From the NCBI GenBank assembly GCA_039621445.1, contig CP154954.1:16076140-16140139 (forward strand): 64,000 nt of DNA, read 5' to 3'. This DNA comes from Euglena gracilis (lineage: Eukaryota; Euglenida; Euglenophyceae; Euglenales). Below are positions 31,421 to 43,384 of this stretch, one piece after another. How positions within the stretch are numbered: the stretch's first letter is position 1; each line of letters begins with the position of its first letter. The notes below the pieces were generated by a model. It searched no databases. It was given only the letters and a program-made list of their open reading frames with translations, and had not been told where the DNA came from. Made by a program: the position numbers and the translations under genes.

Positions 31421-32767
31421 TCATTGTTTTTTTTTTATTGCGACCACCGGGAACAATTTTTTTTGCAGCCAGCTGCGACTCTGAAGTATTTTTGTTTCCA
31501 GCGAGGCTTTCCAGCTAGTGTCAATTCAGTTCGACACACCCTCTGGGGGGCCCTTAAGTGAAGGCTTGGCCATTCAGGTGTTTATGCTTCCGTATCTGCT
31601 CTTTTTTTCACATCAGAGAACTCAAGCTGAATAAAAAAAACCAGTAAATTTCAAATAAGCAAATCCGTGTATAAATAGCCCATAATTTGAGAAATAATGG
31701 ATAATGCGCAGGATTGGGGCAGCGGACACCTGTGCAGCCCGTCAGTGCGCGTTCTAGTGCCAGTGTGTGCGCGCGCATGCGTGCGTGCGTGCGTGCGTGT
31801 GTGTTCTGGATGCCAGGTGGCTTTGTGTAGCTGTTCCACCGCACCGGAATGACCAGCCCAAGGCACCTCTCGGCCCACACTCTGTGGTGTCAGATCTTCT
31901 GGCTTTCTGAAAAGCTTAAGAGTGATGGAAAGTTGGATACCCACCCATCAATCGTCCAGACTTGAAATTTTTTTGACAGAAAGGGGACTGTCATAACCTC
32001 AGAGATGATTGTTCAGCTGGATCTTTGGCACAGGTATATCTCCCCTCTGGATGCGACTCCCTGCCGACCAAGCACGTTTGACGATGCTGCATCTCCCAAG
32101 CTTGGGCCAAAGCTTGGGTTCTGTTGCAGGCGGCAGGGCGATGAGCGGAAGTTTTCTTCTGTCAACGTTCGATATTTTAAGCCATTTTCGCCACTTTTGG
32201 CCGTTTTGTACATTTTTGGCTATTTTTGGCCTTGGTCGTTGTTTTTTTTTGGTCCATTAGGTTTTCTTTAACAACCCTTGGGGAGGGGGGTGCGTTGGGC
32301 TATGGCGTGCCATGACAGGAAACCCCCCTGGGGGGCTTTGGTTTGGGAAAGAAAGGTTTGGTTTGGTTTGAGAAAATTGCCATTACAGTCAATGCTCCCT
32401 TGTGAATGGTCAGGCAAGGGGGGTTCATTTTCGACCCCCCGTGCCCCCCGTGCGAGTATTTGGGTAATGCTAATGGGAAAGCACTCCGGGGTGAAGCTTT
32501 CTGAAAAGATGCCTATTTGCCACTACCTGGATTCTGTCAATGATATAAATGATGCAGTTTGCATTTTCTCTTCACCCCCAAAGCTTGCATTTCCCCTTAT
32601 TTTGGCATTTTTTTGAAAAAATACAAGTTCCAAAGTTCCAAAAATGTTAGAAACCGTGAAGTCCTTGTTGTAGATTTTGCCCCCTCCCCGCCACCATTCA
32701 CTTACCTTGAAGGTAACTACCAGGGTGATTTATGGCTGATATGTATGTGTGTGTGTGTGTGCGTGTG

Positions 32768-32807
<40 letters not shown>

Positions 32808-33170
32808 CGCGCGTGTGCGATCATTTGTACCAACTCAGCCTCAACTGAGCCCCTGGTTGCACCAGCGAAAGGCCTTTTCACATTGCGCATGTCGCACCGG
32901 TTGAACGGGGAGCCTTGCCCTCGCCTGTTTGGTATACACGTTTGCCGCCAGCTGCCCTCTGGCTGATCTGGGGCACCGTTTCCCTGGCAACGACACCACA
33001 CATATTTTTACAGCGACTTGCAAAAAGGCTGTTTTTTTTCCAGATCCACAGGAGCCGAACACAAGTTCAATGTTTGAACGACTTCAAGACTGCAAAGGTT
33101 CCTGTTTATCAAAAATTCAAAAACGGTGAAATTCATGACACACACACACGCGCGCGCGCGCGTACACACT
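31421..33170. other. Unassigned region with GT/GC microsatellites
   Basis: Holds (GTGC)n at 31,770-31,803, (GT)n at 32,741-32,816 and (CA)n(CG)n at 33,139-33,165. A 50-bp piece bounded by a TTTTTTTGACAG acceptor (ends 31,980) and a CACAG|GTATAT donor (32,033) could be a small exon, with the next acceptor TCTGTTGCAG at 32,129. Evidence is weak. Confidence 0.35.
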
Positions 33171-33280
33171 TGATGGTTTTGCGGCTTTGGCAGCATCGAG
33201 ACCACATTAACGCAAACTTTGCATGAAATGGCTGACAGGACCATCGGTCAGTCTAGCCAAATTTTGCTTCTTGCTGTCCC

Positions 33281-33456
33281 CCGCCCGGGTGCTTGGCCCA
33301 GGCCATGAAGGTAAGGCCAGGGGGCCAACCTTAAGGGGGCTAAGTTTGCATCTGAAGAATTTTGGCGGCCATGTGCAAAAGTCCAAAGGCCATCTCTACA
33401 GGGGCGAAGTTTGCATGTAAGGAGGAGTGTGGCCAAACGCCCGGGGGGGGGGGGGG
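33281..33456. mobile_element. GCTTGGCC-ended MITE
   Basis: Left end CCCGGGTGCTTGGCC, right end GGCCAAACGCCCGGGG, inverted to each other. The interior repeats (in one or other orientation) AAGTTTGCAT and GGCCA words. Related copies: 34,640-34,840, 38,310-38,460, 43,385-43,587, 49,266-49,538, and in the right arm 62,300-62,470 and 63,730-63,900. Non-coding. Confidence 0.6.
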
Positions 33457-34639
33457 TACTGTGCATTCGGCACATTTTCTTCAAAGATATTGGGTGGGTG
33501 TCTCAACTAGCAGAAATCCAGTGCCGAAGCAATCCAACGGTGGTTTCAAAAGGACAACAGCCTGCAAGCAACGCCATCCCCAGGCTCAATTTTCCTTGCA
33601 GGTCTCAGGGCTTTCACGGTGGCTGCGAAGAAGAAGTCGTGGATGGTTTAAAAACCATGTCACTGAAACTGCTTGATCCTGATGTCAACCTTGATGCCAA
33701 CAAAGCCATACCATTCCTCACTGTTTTCCCCACTAGCCCCCGCCACCAGGGGTGATTACAGATTAACTGATCGGTTTTTTGGGCTCTACACCCCCCAGGG
33801 GGAGGCCAGATGACCGATAGTGGCACCGTTTGCCCAACAAAACTGTTTCCCAACAAACACCCCCAATCTTGGACCACAAATGTCATATACTGGAAAAATT
33901 GGCACCCCCACTGGCCTTAGTGGGGGGACTGTGTGGGTTGGGGGGTTGGGATAAACCCAGAAATTTCGGGTGCATTTTCAGAATCACTGTGTGGGGATGT
34001 GTGAATCACAGTAAGTGGGGGTATAAGTAGTGGGACGTCCTACAGGAACTAGTGGGACAGGCAAGAAGTATTATTTTGTCCAAAATCTCCAGTGATCCTG
34101 CACAAGTGGCTCATGCTAAAATCCCTCCCCAGGAACCAAGAACAATTTTCCAGTGCTTCTCGCCGGGAAAATGAAATTTTCGCCGTATGTTTTGACCAAT
34201 TTTTCAAAAATGTGTTTTTTTTTTGGCCTTTTCAAGGCCCATTTTTTTTCCGGTGCAAAGAGCTGTAAAGATTTTTTGCACAGGGGGAGGGGGGGTCCGA
34301 CCCACACGCCCTCCAGGGGGTCCTACCCCCCCTGTCCCCGCTCATTTTTTACCCTGCCCTTCCCCCACGGTGACACATTTGCGGCCTGTGTCCTGCAGGC
34401 GTGGGCCAAGCCCCGGGACCATTCTGGTGGCGTTCCCATCTGATGAATCAACAGCCCCAATTCTTTGCGCTCTTGTTTTTAGAGCTCCTTGGAAGCTATA
34501 ACGATTCCAAGCTCCATAGTCGCGTGTCGCTTGTCCTCTGCGTTGCGTGTGTAATAGCTTTGGCTCTCGCGTCTGCGGGCCCAGACTCGATCCACAGGTT
34601 CCTTGCATGGCTTGGCTGGAAATCCTTGGGGGTTGGTAC

Positions 34640-34840
34640 CCCCCCCCCAGGGGCTTGCCCCCCCCCCGGGCGCGTGTGCCCCCCCCTCCTCCTTACATGC
34701 AAACTTGACCTCCCTAAACTTCAGCTTTAATTTGCAACTTTGCGCCCAATTTTCGGGCGTTTTGGCTTATTTTACGCATGGTTGGTACCCTGGCCTAACG
34801 TTCAATCGAGTCCAGGGCGCTGGGATGGTGCAGGGCGATG
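34640..34840. mobile_element. GCAAACTTGGCC-family MITE
   Basis: C-runs, then CTTACATGCAAACTTGACC, TTTGCAACTTTGCGCCC, TTTTGGCTTATTTTACGCATGG and AATCGAGTCCAGGGCGC. The order matches the copies at 38,310, 43,385 and 49,266. Present in both arms of the inverted repeat, so it predates that duplication. Confidence 0.55.
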
Positions 34841-34859
34841 CAGTAATTGTGGAGTCTAA

Positions 34860-35625
34860 GGTGAGGTTCTTGATTTTGGGATGCAGGGCAATGCAAAGCG
34901 ATGTCGGCATTTTTTGCTATTGTTTGACGTTTTCAGCCATTTTGGCCACATTCGGCCACACTGTTTTAGCTGCTTTGGCCGCTTTTGATCATTTCTGAAC
35001 TTTTTTTTGGCCGTTTGAGGTCTTTTTGATTTGATTCGAGGTTTATGGATCGTTGGACGAATCGTTACGCGCATATGGGGACGAACCATTCAGGCTGTCT
35101 TTCTGTTGACATAGGGACTGGGGTACAGCTTTGCAATGGTCAACAGAGAGTTTTTCGGGAAAAGAAATGTCGGCAGTATCTTGGCAAATTTTGTGTCAAC
35201 GTCTTGAAGAGGGAACCAGCAGCACCGGCCCAACAAGGTAGTGGAGGCAGCTATCCCCTCAGACCAAAGCGTCGCCCTCCCCCCCCCCCCCCGGGTGGCA
35301 ACGCTTGCTGGGGCCACAATGGATGGCCGTAAGAATTTCGGTAAACTGTGCACAAATTGGCGAGAATATTAAAATTTTGGGGCCAAGGTTGCAAGTTGTG
35401 GCCGCAGGCCAACTGTAACAAGGCCAAGTTAAAAAGGAAAAAAAGAAAAGTGGTTGAACGGCCCGTGGTGCCACTGGTGGTGCCACCACGGCGGACAAAT
35501 TCGGGGGGAATTTCGGTCGAATTCGGGCCTTTTGGTGGAAAACGGGCGATTCCAAAATCTTCCCAAACTGGGACCCAACTTCCAACCGAACTTGGTCCCC
35601 GAAAGGTGCCCATCTTCGGTGGGCC
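34860..35625. other. No supported gene
   Basis: T-rich TTTTGGCC words to 35,000, then mixed sequence with a C-run at 35,278. Frames of 95-144 codons overlap on both strands without recognisable motifs. Confidence 0.4.
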
Positions 35626-35628
35626 GAT

Positions 35629-35645
35629 CCTAACCCTAACCCTAT
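35629..35645. repeat. Telomere-like CCTAACCCTAACCC
   Basis: Two and a half units of CCCTAA. A second patch of three units is at 36,142-36,162, on the far side of the TATATG array. Confidence 0.7.
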
Positions 35646-35810
35646 TCCTTCAATTAAGTGGGAAATCTCCGCGGTCTGACCGTTTTTTGCCCGGATCCGG
35701 CGCTGTTCCGGCCCCGCGGGGCCGAACTGAGGGGACCGGCGGACGCAGGAGCAACCCCCCCCCCTATGGAGCTACTACTTGACCCGCGGACCAAGTAGTG
35801 GCTTGCTGCC

Positions 35811-36071
<261 letters not shown>

Positions 36072-36141
36072 TACATGTGGCAGGTGAGAATTTTAGTACC
36101 ACCTCCGGGGGGGGTATTAACGTTCACCCCACGATGGCTAC

Positions 36142-36162
36142 ACTAACCCTAACCCTAACCCC
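36142..36162. repeat. Telomere-like CTAACCCTAACCCTAACCC
   Basis: Three units of the TTAGGG type, internal in this window. Confidence 0.75.
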
Positions 36163-36799
36163 CAGAAGGGAGGGCGGTTCCACAAAAAATTGCTCACCCA
36201 CCCTGGCAGTCGGGGAGGGGGTCCACCCTCCCACCAACACACCCGCACAACATCGGCGGGAAGTCTTTTAAAATAATTCTGGCCTGGCCTTCGGCCGGGA
36301 CCAAGCACCTCTGATGATGCTGGGCGATGCTGGGCGATGCAGGGCGATGCTGGGCGATGCTGGGCGATGCTGGATTTTTGGAGACCAGAGGTGGGGTTCC
36401 GATGCTGGGCGATGCTGGGCGATGCTGGCATTTTTTGTATATTGTGGAGAATTGAACTATTTTTGGGATAATTTCCCCACAAAGCTCCAGCTTTTACACC
36501 CATTTTGGCCATAACGGGTCAATTTTTGCTAATTTGGGGGCTATTTATCACTGATTTGGCAAATATTGGGCTAATTGGGGCCTTTTTGAGCAGATTTTAT
36601 ACCATTTTTGGCCATTTTGCGCCTTTTTGGTGATTTTGGGTAATTTCTCACAATCTTTTGTGGACATTGTTGGTGTTTTTGGACAATTTTTGGTTATTTT
36701 AGTTGCTTTTTGGGGCTTTTTGTGGTCAATTTTAGGTTTTTTGTGGTCATTTTTGGGCTTTTGTGGTTATCTTGGCTTGGTCAGGAGCCAACAGATGAA

Positions 36800-37010
36800 T
36801 ACTGGACAGATAATGGACAAGATGCAGATGCTGGACACGATGCAGATACTGGACAAGATGCCGATGCTGGACAAGATGAACTGGATTCAGACACTGGACA
36901 ACATGCAGATGGTGGACAAGATGCAGTTGCTGGACAAGAAGCAGATGCTGGACAAGATGCAGTTGCTGGACAAGATGCAGATACTGGACAAGACGCAGAT
37001 ATTTGGACTT
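36800..37010. repeat. 18-bp tandem array GGACAAGATGCAGATGCT
   Basis: About 11 imperfect units. In one plus frame it reads (GQDADA)n, in another (LDKMQM)n, and on the minus strand (ASCPAS)n. All stay open because the unit is divisible by three, so openness is no evidence of coding. Confidence 0.9.
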
Positions 37011-37079
37011 TGTTTGTCTGACCGGCAAGAGGCTTGAAACTTGCACTCGAAGTTGCCATCTCACTGGCCTGCACCACAT

Positions 37080-37565
37080 CCTCCAGCAAAAAGCAGCAAA
37101 AGTGGTCAAAAAGTGGTCAAAAAACAGGCAAAAGTGGGTAAGAGTGGTCAGAAAGCAACAAAAGTGGGCAAAAGTGGGCAAAAGTGGTCAAAAAGCAGCA
37201 AAAGTGGGCATCAAAAAAGTGAAGTGATCAAAAAGCAGCAACAATGGCCAAAAGTGGGCAAAAAGTAGCAAACGTGGGCAAAAGTGGTCGAAAAGCAACA
37301 AAAGTTGTCAAAAGTGGTCAAAAAGCAGGCAAAAGGGGCCAAAAGTGGTCAAAAAGCAGCAAAAGTGATCAAAAAGCTGCAAAGGTGGTTGGAAATGGGC
37401 AAAGGTGGGCAAAAAGCAGCAAAAGTGGTCAAGAAGCAGTCAAAATTGGTCAAAAGGCAGCAGATGTGGGCAACAGTGGTCAAAAAGCAGTCAAAAGTGG
37501 TCAATGTGGGCAAAAAGCAGTCAAAAAGTGGTCAAAGTGGTCAAAAAGCAACCAAAGACGGCGAA
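37080..37565. repeat. CAAAAAGCAGCAAAAGTGGT tandem array
   Basis: Roughly 25 degenerate units built from AAAAAGCAG, CAAAAGTGG and GTCAAAA words. Open plus-strand frames are lysine/serine/glycine repeats. Confidence 0.9.
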
Positions 37566-37735
37566 AAGTAACCAAAAGTGGGCTAGAGCGGCAAAAGCAG
37601 CAGGCATTATAGGTACACCTTCAAGGGCTCCAAAGGCGATGCTGGGCGATGCTGAGCGATGCTGGGCGATGCTGGGCGATGCTGGGCGATGCTGGGCCCA
37701 AGGGCATGGCTGACCAGAGGTGCTTGGCCGGGACA

Positions 37736-38800
37736 GACTGGCCCACGGTGCACCCCCACCCCCACCCCCACCCCCCTGGGTCGGCTGAGTGGCCCACCCA
37801 CCCACTCTCGCAAACCCATCTGTCCCCGGGTTGCCAGCTGGGAAATTGTTCGCAAGCAAGGGGCTCCTGCTAGAAAACTGCTTTCCTGACTGATAAAGGT
37901 CGTACTGAGCTCGAATCTTCCCTCGGGACCCACTTCATGATTTTCATACCCAGTTGTGGAAATTTTGGAAGTTATCCACCTTATCCCGTCCACGCCATGT
38001 TGTTGACACTCACCCCTTTCCTGGTTATTTGCTGTTTTCATTGTTACCATTCTGTTGACACCCCCGCCCCCGTGTCAAAGCGACATTCCTGGAGCATTCA
38101 AACCGCATCAAAGGTTTCAAGGTTAGTTAAGTTTCCATTTTTACAGCTCGGCAATAGAATAAAAGTTCCATTGAACATATCGTCTTTTCTCAAAATAAAA
38201 TGAGTGTTTGGGGTTTTGATTTTTTTTTTTTGCTTTTTGAAGGGGAAAAAGAGAGGTTTCTCATTTCGTTTTATGGTCCATCTTTCCAACTCGGACCTCC
38301 TCTTTGTGTGCCCTTTAGCCTTAACTTGCGATCTTGCCCCCCTTTAATGTTCTTGGCCAATTTTGAATTTTGTGCTGGCTTGCTGAAATTCTTAATATGC
38401 AATTTGGTCCCCTAAAGTTGGCAACCCCAGCTTTACCGTCAATCGTGGAGGAACATTCAATCCGGTTGTGTGACAGTTTCAGCCAATTTATTGTGTGTGT
38501 TTTTATCCAGCCAGGAGGAGAATAATGGGAGAAAGCGTCCTCACAGAATGCATCGTGCTTGCACATTCTCCGCAATTTGCATTGATGTCACATTCCTGAC
38601 CCACCCACAAATAAAAGAACGGCTGTGCTCGTGGTGGACCGATTGTGGGGGGGGTGCATTTTTAAGTGGACGCTGCGCTTGCAGCGACCCTTACTTCTTT
38701 TAAGGGAGGTTATGCCCCCGAGATGTGTTCGGGAGGGGTAATTGAAGCATCAAGGCAGGGTGGGAGGCATAATCCTCTTTTTTTCGCACAATGCATATAT

Positions 38801-38892
<92 letters not shown>

Positions 38893-39643
38893 TACAATGC
38901 ATATATATATTAAGTTTTGGGCCAAATGCATAAATTTTTGTGATTTCCCTAAATCTACGAAATGTACTAAAATGATCAAAATTGGCCCAAATCAGTCTAA
39001 AACAGGATTGTGCAGAATTCTGAAAAGAATTGGCAGGCAAAATAAAAATAATAATCCCTGCTCAAAATATGACCCAGGACCACTGTTTCGATTGGTTGCT
39101 CAAATCTAATCTCATTTTTTGGATGTGCTTTTTTGAATACTTGCTGTTCACACCAGAACTTCGGGGTCCTGGGAAGGGGATAAATTTTGTTTGTAAGCCG
39201 TGAGAGTGCCACCCCCAAACCAGTCAGACCTCCTGCAAAGAAGGCTCCCTGCCAACAATTTCAACAATTTCAACAATTTTTTAAACAAAAAACCCCCAAA
39301 AATGCAGACTCAGGCGAGGTCTATTTTTTGTGGTTTTTTTCCCATCTCTAGGGGTTTCCTTTTTTGTGGGGAGGTCGACCTTTTAGGAGGTTCAGCTAGC
39401 TTACTTTGATGGGGCGCATTGGACCAGGGTTTAATCTTTGGGCCTTTCTGGGCCACTGTTTTTGGGTATTTTTTTGGCCAGCACTTTAGGCTAAAGTTGC
39501 AGATTTCCTACCGTGCACAGATGTCAAAGGTATTTTTCAAACACCCTCCAGCAGTTTTAGTAGCAGATGTGGCTGTGCGGCTACTGGATGTAGCAACTGG
39601 AGCACAGATGCGGGCACCGGAGGGTCAAAAGTAACCAAAACTC
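37736..39643. other. Unassigned; one MITE copy and a (TA)n array
   Basis: 38,040-38,100 carries degraded GTTGACACCCCC/GTGTCAAAGCGACA words of the GTGTCAA family. 38,310-38,460 is a GCAAACTTGGCC-family copy (CTTAACTTGCGATCTTGCCC, GAAATTCTTAATATGCAA, CAATCGTGG). 38,795-38,900 is (TA)n with AAATA interruptions. No gene supported. Confidence 0.5.
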
Positions 39644-40309
39644 TGCCTCTTAGGCGGCCGGATTCGCACATAAGCTTTTTTCGTTTGATTTGTGCATTTG
39701 CGCAAATTTACGATTTTTTTGATTGTGCTTTGTTTCGGCTGTGGAGGTCAGGGGGGTTTGAAAACACGTGAACAAGAGAGTGCAAAAAACGAGCAAAATT
39801 CTGATTTTGGCTGGGAGACCCCCGGGACTTTGGCGAAAAATGGTGTTTTTGGGGTGTGCCAAAATGGACATTGTACGTCGAAACCCCCGGGACCCTGCCG
39901 GCCAAAAGGGAAAAAAAACGCAAAAAAGCACCATAGGAACGGGACCTTTGCTGCCCCTGTTGCTCCTTTCGGCTGTGTCACCGGGTGTGTCCGAGCTGCC
40001 GGCGGTGTGCGTCCTGGGTGTTTGCCGGACTGCGTTGCTTGCGGCACCTTGGTGTGGTGTTTGTGGGGCTGTTTGTTAAAGTGCGGGGAGGAAGTGCCGG
40101 GGGGTGTGGGTGTGGTGTGACCAAGCCGGCGACAAGGACACTGGGGAAGGAGGGTGAGTGTGGGGTGTTGGGCAAGGGAAGCGCAGGGGGGATGAAATGG
40201 GGTCCGCAGGGAATGAAGGGAATAAAGGGGAACGGGTGTCTCCCACCCGGCTTGTACCCGGGATGCGCAGAACCAGTTGTGTGGCAAAGAACCCTGCAGA
40301 AGAAGCCCA

Positions 40310-40427
40310 ACACTGGAAGGACAAAATTGTGTTTATGCGCGCAAATGCGCGCACCAACATGTTAATGTTGATGCGCGCAATTGCGCGCATAAACACAATT
40401 TTGTCCTTCCAGTGTTGGGCTTTGGCA
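40310..40427. repeat. Nested hairpin with ~57-bp arms in element 1
   Basis: GCCCAACACTGGAAGGACAA then AATTGTGTTTATGCGCGCAA on the left is repeated in inverted order on the right, with a centre near 40,368 (ACATGTTAATGTTG). Arms differ at very few positions. Confidence 0.9.
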
Positions 40428-40694
40428 CCCATGAACTGACGCCGTTGATAAACGGTGTGACATAGAGGCCCTGACGGTACGGACTGACGGGCCATCCAGT
40501 TGGTGAGTTTGTCACACTGTTTGTCAACGGCGCAAGCTTATGGGCGCAAATGCGCGCACAAACAAAAATTATGTTTTATGCGCGCATTTGCGCAAATGCG
40601 CACACCAACATAATTGTGTTGGTGCGCGCATTTGCGCAAATAAACACAAATAAAAACGGTGTGACGGAAACACAACCGTCAAACACCGACAGCA

Positions 40695-40850
40695 GATGTT
40701 GTTCATTTGCGCATTTGCGTGCATCACGTTGTTTGTGGGCGCAAATGCGCAAATAAACTGTATGAAGAAACTGCACAATTTACTATGTTTATTTGCGCAT
40801 TTGCGCCCACAAACAACGTGATGCACGCAAATGCGCAAATAAACAACTAA
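40695..40850. repeat. Nested inverted repeat with ~60-bp arms in element 1
   Basis: GCGTGCATCACGTTGTTTGT with flanking TTTGCGCA palindromes (40,695-40,757) is repeated inverted at 40,788-40,850 with one or two mismatches. The loop is about 30 bp. Confidence 0.9.
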
Positions 40851-42646
40851 TGGAGGAGTAGAAAACGATTGCATTTGGCCCTCTTACTGCTACCCTTAGT
40901 GGCTTCTGAATGGGTTGAAAGCAAATGACCACACCGTCTCCTCCGGTATATGGTGTTATTGTGCTGTTTTTTGACCATTGACAGGTCCTACAAAAGATGG
41001 GGACATAGGATCTCCAGAAGGTGCGTGCATAGCCACCCAGTAACGGTACACGTCCACCGGCCCCAATTTGTGGGTCCCAAGGGCCCTGCCGCTGACCTGC
41101 GGCCTGGGCTCCGCTGTTAAAGCCCCATCAGCTGCTGATGCTTCAGCACCCAACAGGCCAGCATCCACTTCCCCGGTGCAACGACACCCACCACAGCGAC
41201 CGCGTTATACCCCGCAACCAGGGTGTAAGACTGGGGGTATGACGTGGTGCCAGTGCATGGCAACCAGCATTCGAAGAGAAGTAGCCCTCAAGCACCCGTT
41301 ACTTTGGATGCCAGGAAGTGTTGAACATTTACCACTGGATTGGGTATATCAGAGCGGTGGGACCCACTCCCCCCAAATTATGCACAAAAACTGCTGTTTT
41401 ATACGTTTTTGAAGGGAAAAATGGCAAAGAAAACCGTAAAACGGACTCCGGCCCGACACGTCCCAGGTATTTCAGGTGCCAAATTTTGTCTTCTTGTAAC
41501 GCAGTCCTGTTGCAGAAAAGGTGTCTAACAGTCACAGGTCGTTTGCATGTCATCAATTCATGATATTTAACTGCCAAACAGAAGAAACAAAAGGTACAGG
41601 TCGTGTGGGCCGGGTAACAGCAGTGCAAATGTACACACGTAAGGCAGGCAAATTTTGGCCAGTCACATGCTGTGTTCCGGTGAACACTCTACACCACCTC
41701 TCACCACAAATTTCATCACCACGTAATTGTGGTGCAAACCATTGGTTGGCGTGAGGAGTTGCGTTCGCCAGCTGTCACGGAGGAGGAGATGGTATCGCAC
41801 AACTGATGTGTGTTGGTGCGCGCATTTGCGCAAATAAACACAACTTTGTTTGTGTGCTCTAAGGCTCCTACAAACACATCATTTTGAAGCGGTGCATAAA
41901 GTGTTTGTTCACGCATTTGCGCAAATGCGCGCACCAACGTAATTATGTTTATTTGCGCAATTGCGCGCACCAACACCCCCATTACGTTTTAAAGCCTCGT
42001 AGGGTCATGGTCCTCATTGGTGTCTTTTAACATAGAAAGTAAAAGTACGTGTTGGTGGGCACATTTGCGCAAGTAAACATAAACGTGTTGGTGCGCGCAT
42101 TTGCGCAAATGCGCACACCACCAAATTTGTTGGTGCGCGCATTTGCGCCCACCAACACGTCATTTTAACATCATCGGTTTACGTTTTATTTGCGCAAATG
42201 CGCCCATAAACACAATTGTTTTTATTTGCGCAATTGCGCGCATAAACACACATCAATTGCGTGACGGCTGCCTCACGTAGTCTGTGTGTCTGTGGTGGTG
42301 TGATCTAATGAGGCTCCGTATGTTCTCACCGGTGGCGGCAGTGACCAAGCCAGTTCAGCCAGCACGTCAGCACCATTTCCAAGTGTCGTCACAGGGGTGT
42401 GTGCCTCCCCCCGTTTGATGTACAACAGCACCAGTCTCACCCCCAGCCCTATTAACGTCACCTGGTAAGCAGCATGCACACCAGACCACTGGGAGTTAAT
42501 CCCCTCCAATAGATGGGTGTAACGGTTCTTAAATCGTGTTCTGGGTGTCAGGGTACAGGGTCCCAGGGGTTACAAAAAAATGGTACATTTGCGCAATTGC
42601 GCGCATCAAAAGGAAAAAAGCTTAAGTGCGAATCCGGCCGCCTAAG

Positions 42647-43384
42647 TGCCTGAAGCAACAAAAAAGTTGACAAAATGTTTAGAAAATTGAATAGAAGCGA
42701 CCAAACAATGGCCAAAAGGATTTTACGCCGCATTTCTCACCCGCACAATCCGTATAATCTATATATATATATATACATATATATATATGTATCATGTATC
42801 ATGTATAATCTATATATATATGTATCATGTATAATCTATATATATATATATATGTATCATATATATGTATATATATGATTGCCGCATAATCCAAATCATC
42901 CCCCCCCCCCCGCATAATTCCGACAATTACTGCTTTGTTTACCGACACTGCTTTTCGGATAAGTGACATGCAGTCTGTCCCCTGCGCTCATTTCATGCTT
43001 GGGAGGCCCTGCGCTTTCAGCTCCATTTCAGCATCCTGGACCTCCCACATCTGCAGCCCTACCCCAGACCACTTCACCGCCTGTGGTTGCTGCGGCCCCT
43101 CCCCTTCCCTCTGTACATCGCCTCTGGATCAGAGATTTTTTTTCCAGTTTGGTGACCCGGGGGGGGGGGTTCTAGACCACCCCCCCGTTCTTAAAAAAGC
43201 AGGCAAGCAGTGTTCTGGTCCACTCGGCCCATTTGAGACCGCCTTTTTTTTGAAGGCGCTTTTTTAAGACGCTCTTTTTTTTGAAGGCGATGATGCAAGA
43301 TTGCAAAAGGTGCTGAAAAAGCTATTTGGGTGGAGTTGTTGGAGTGTCTGTGGCCTTTTGCGGTCAGTTTCTATAGCTTTGGGT
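42647..43384. other. Unassigned; TA-rich array and one Pro-rich exon-like frame
   Basis: 42,756-42,880 has (TA)n interspersed with ATGTATCATGTATAATC repeats. A frame at 42,963-43,140 reads SCLGGPALSAPFQHPGPPTS, Pro/Ala-rich and coding-like, interrupted by a G-run at 43,158. Not assignable. Confidence 0.35.

Larger units (their letters stand above)
33171..34859 (+). repeat. Large inverted repeat, left arm
   Basis: Matches the reverse complement of 62,249-64,000 over ~1.7 kb, with substitutions and G-tract length changes. The arm ends exactly at GGAGTCTAA (34,851-34,859), where the right arm carries the terminus of a CTTAG element. The right arm runs off the window, so the outer limit is unknown. 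Confidence 0.9.
36292..37731. mobile_element. Composite TIR element filled with three tandem-repeat types
   Basis: Left end GGCCGGGACCAAGCACCTCTG, without its last base, is inverted at the right as CAGAGGTGCTTGGCCGGGAC (37,711-37,730). Just inside both ends are 10-bp arrays GATGCTGGGC (36,314-36,430 and 37,636-37,695). Further in are TTTTGG-rich DNA, an 18-bp (GGACAAGATGCAGATGCT) array and a CAAAAAGCAGCAAAAGTGGT array. No transposase seen. Boundaries are approximate and no target duplication was identified. Confidence 0.55.
39649..42646. mobile_element. CTTAG-TIR element 1, 2,998 bp, 5-bp target duplication
   Basis: Left end CTTAGGCGGCCGGATTCGCA, then CATAAGCTTTTTTC. The right end is its complement with few changes, and similarity extends ~70 bp inward to AAATGTAC/AAATTTAC. 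TGCCT flanks both sides (39,644-39,648 and 42,647-42,651). The interior holds more than 20 copies of TTTGCGCAAATGCGC or GCGCAATTGCGC-type palindromes (40,330-40,850 and 41,810-42,250, and one in each TIR). No DDE motif recognised in any frame; the middle (40,900-41,760) has short frames such as SSRNCGANHWLA without a known family. Confidence 0.88.

Noticed and set aside
31032-31484. Asparagine/aspartate-rich and valine-rich frames of about 150 codons
   Set aside because: Pure microsatellite translation in all six frames.
36710-37021. (GQDADA)n frame resembling a calcium-binding or surface repeat protein
   Set aside because: An 18-bp unit keeps several frames open on both strands at once. No start context or flanking coding sequence.
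40310-42250. CRISPR array or bacterial-type palindromic repeats (spaced GCGC palindromes)
   Set aside because: Spacing is irregular, orientation varies, spacers are not uniform, and the context is eukaryotic and bounded by transposon TIRs.
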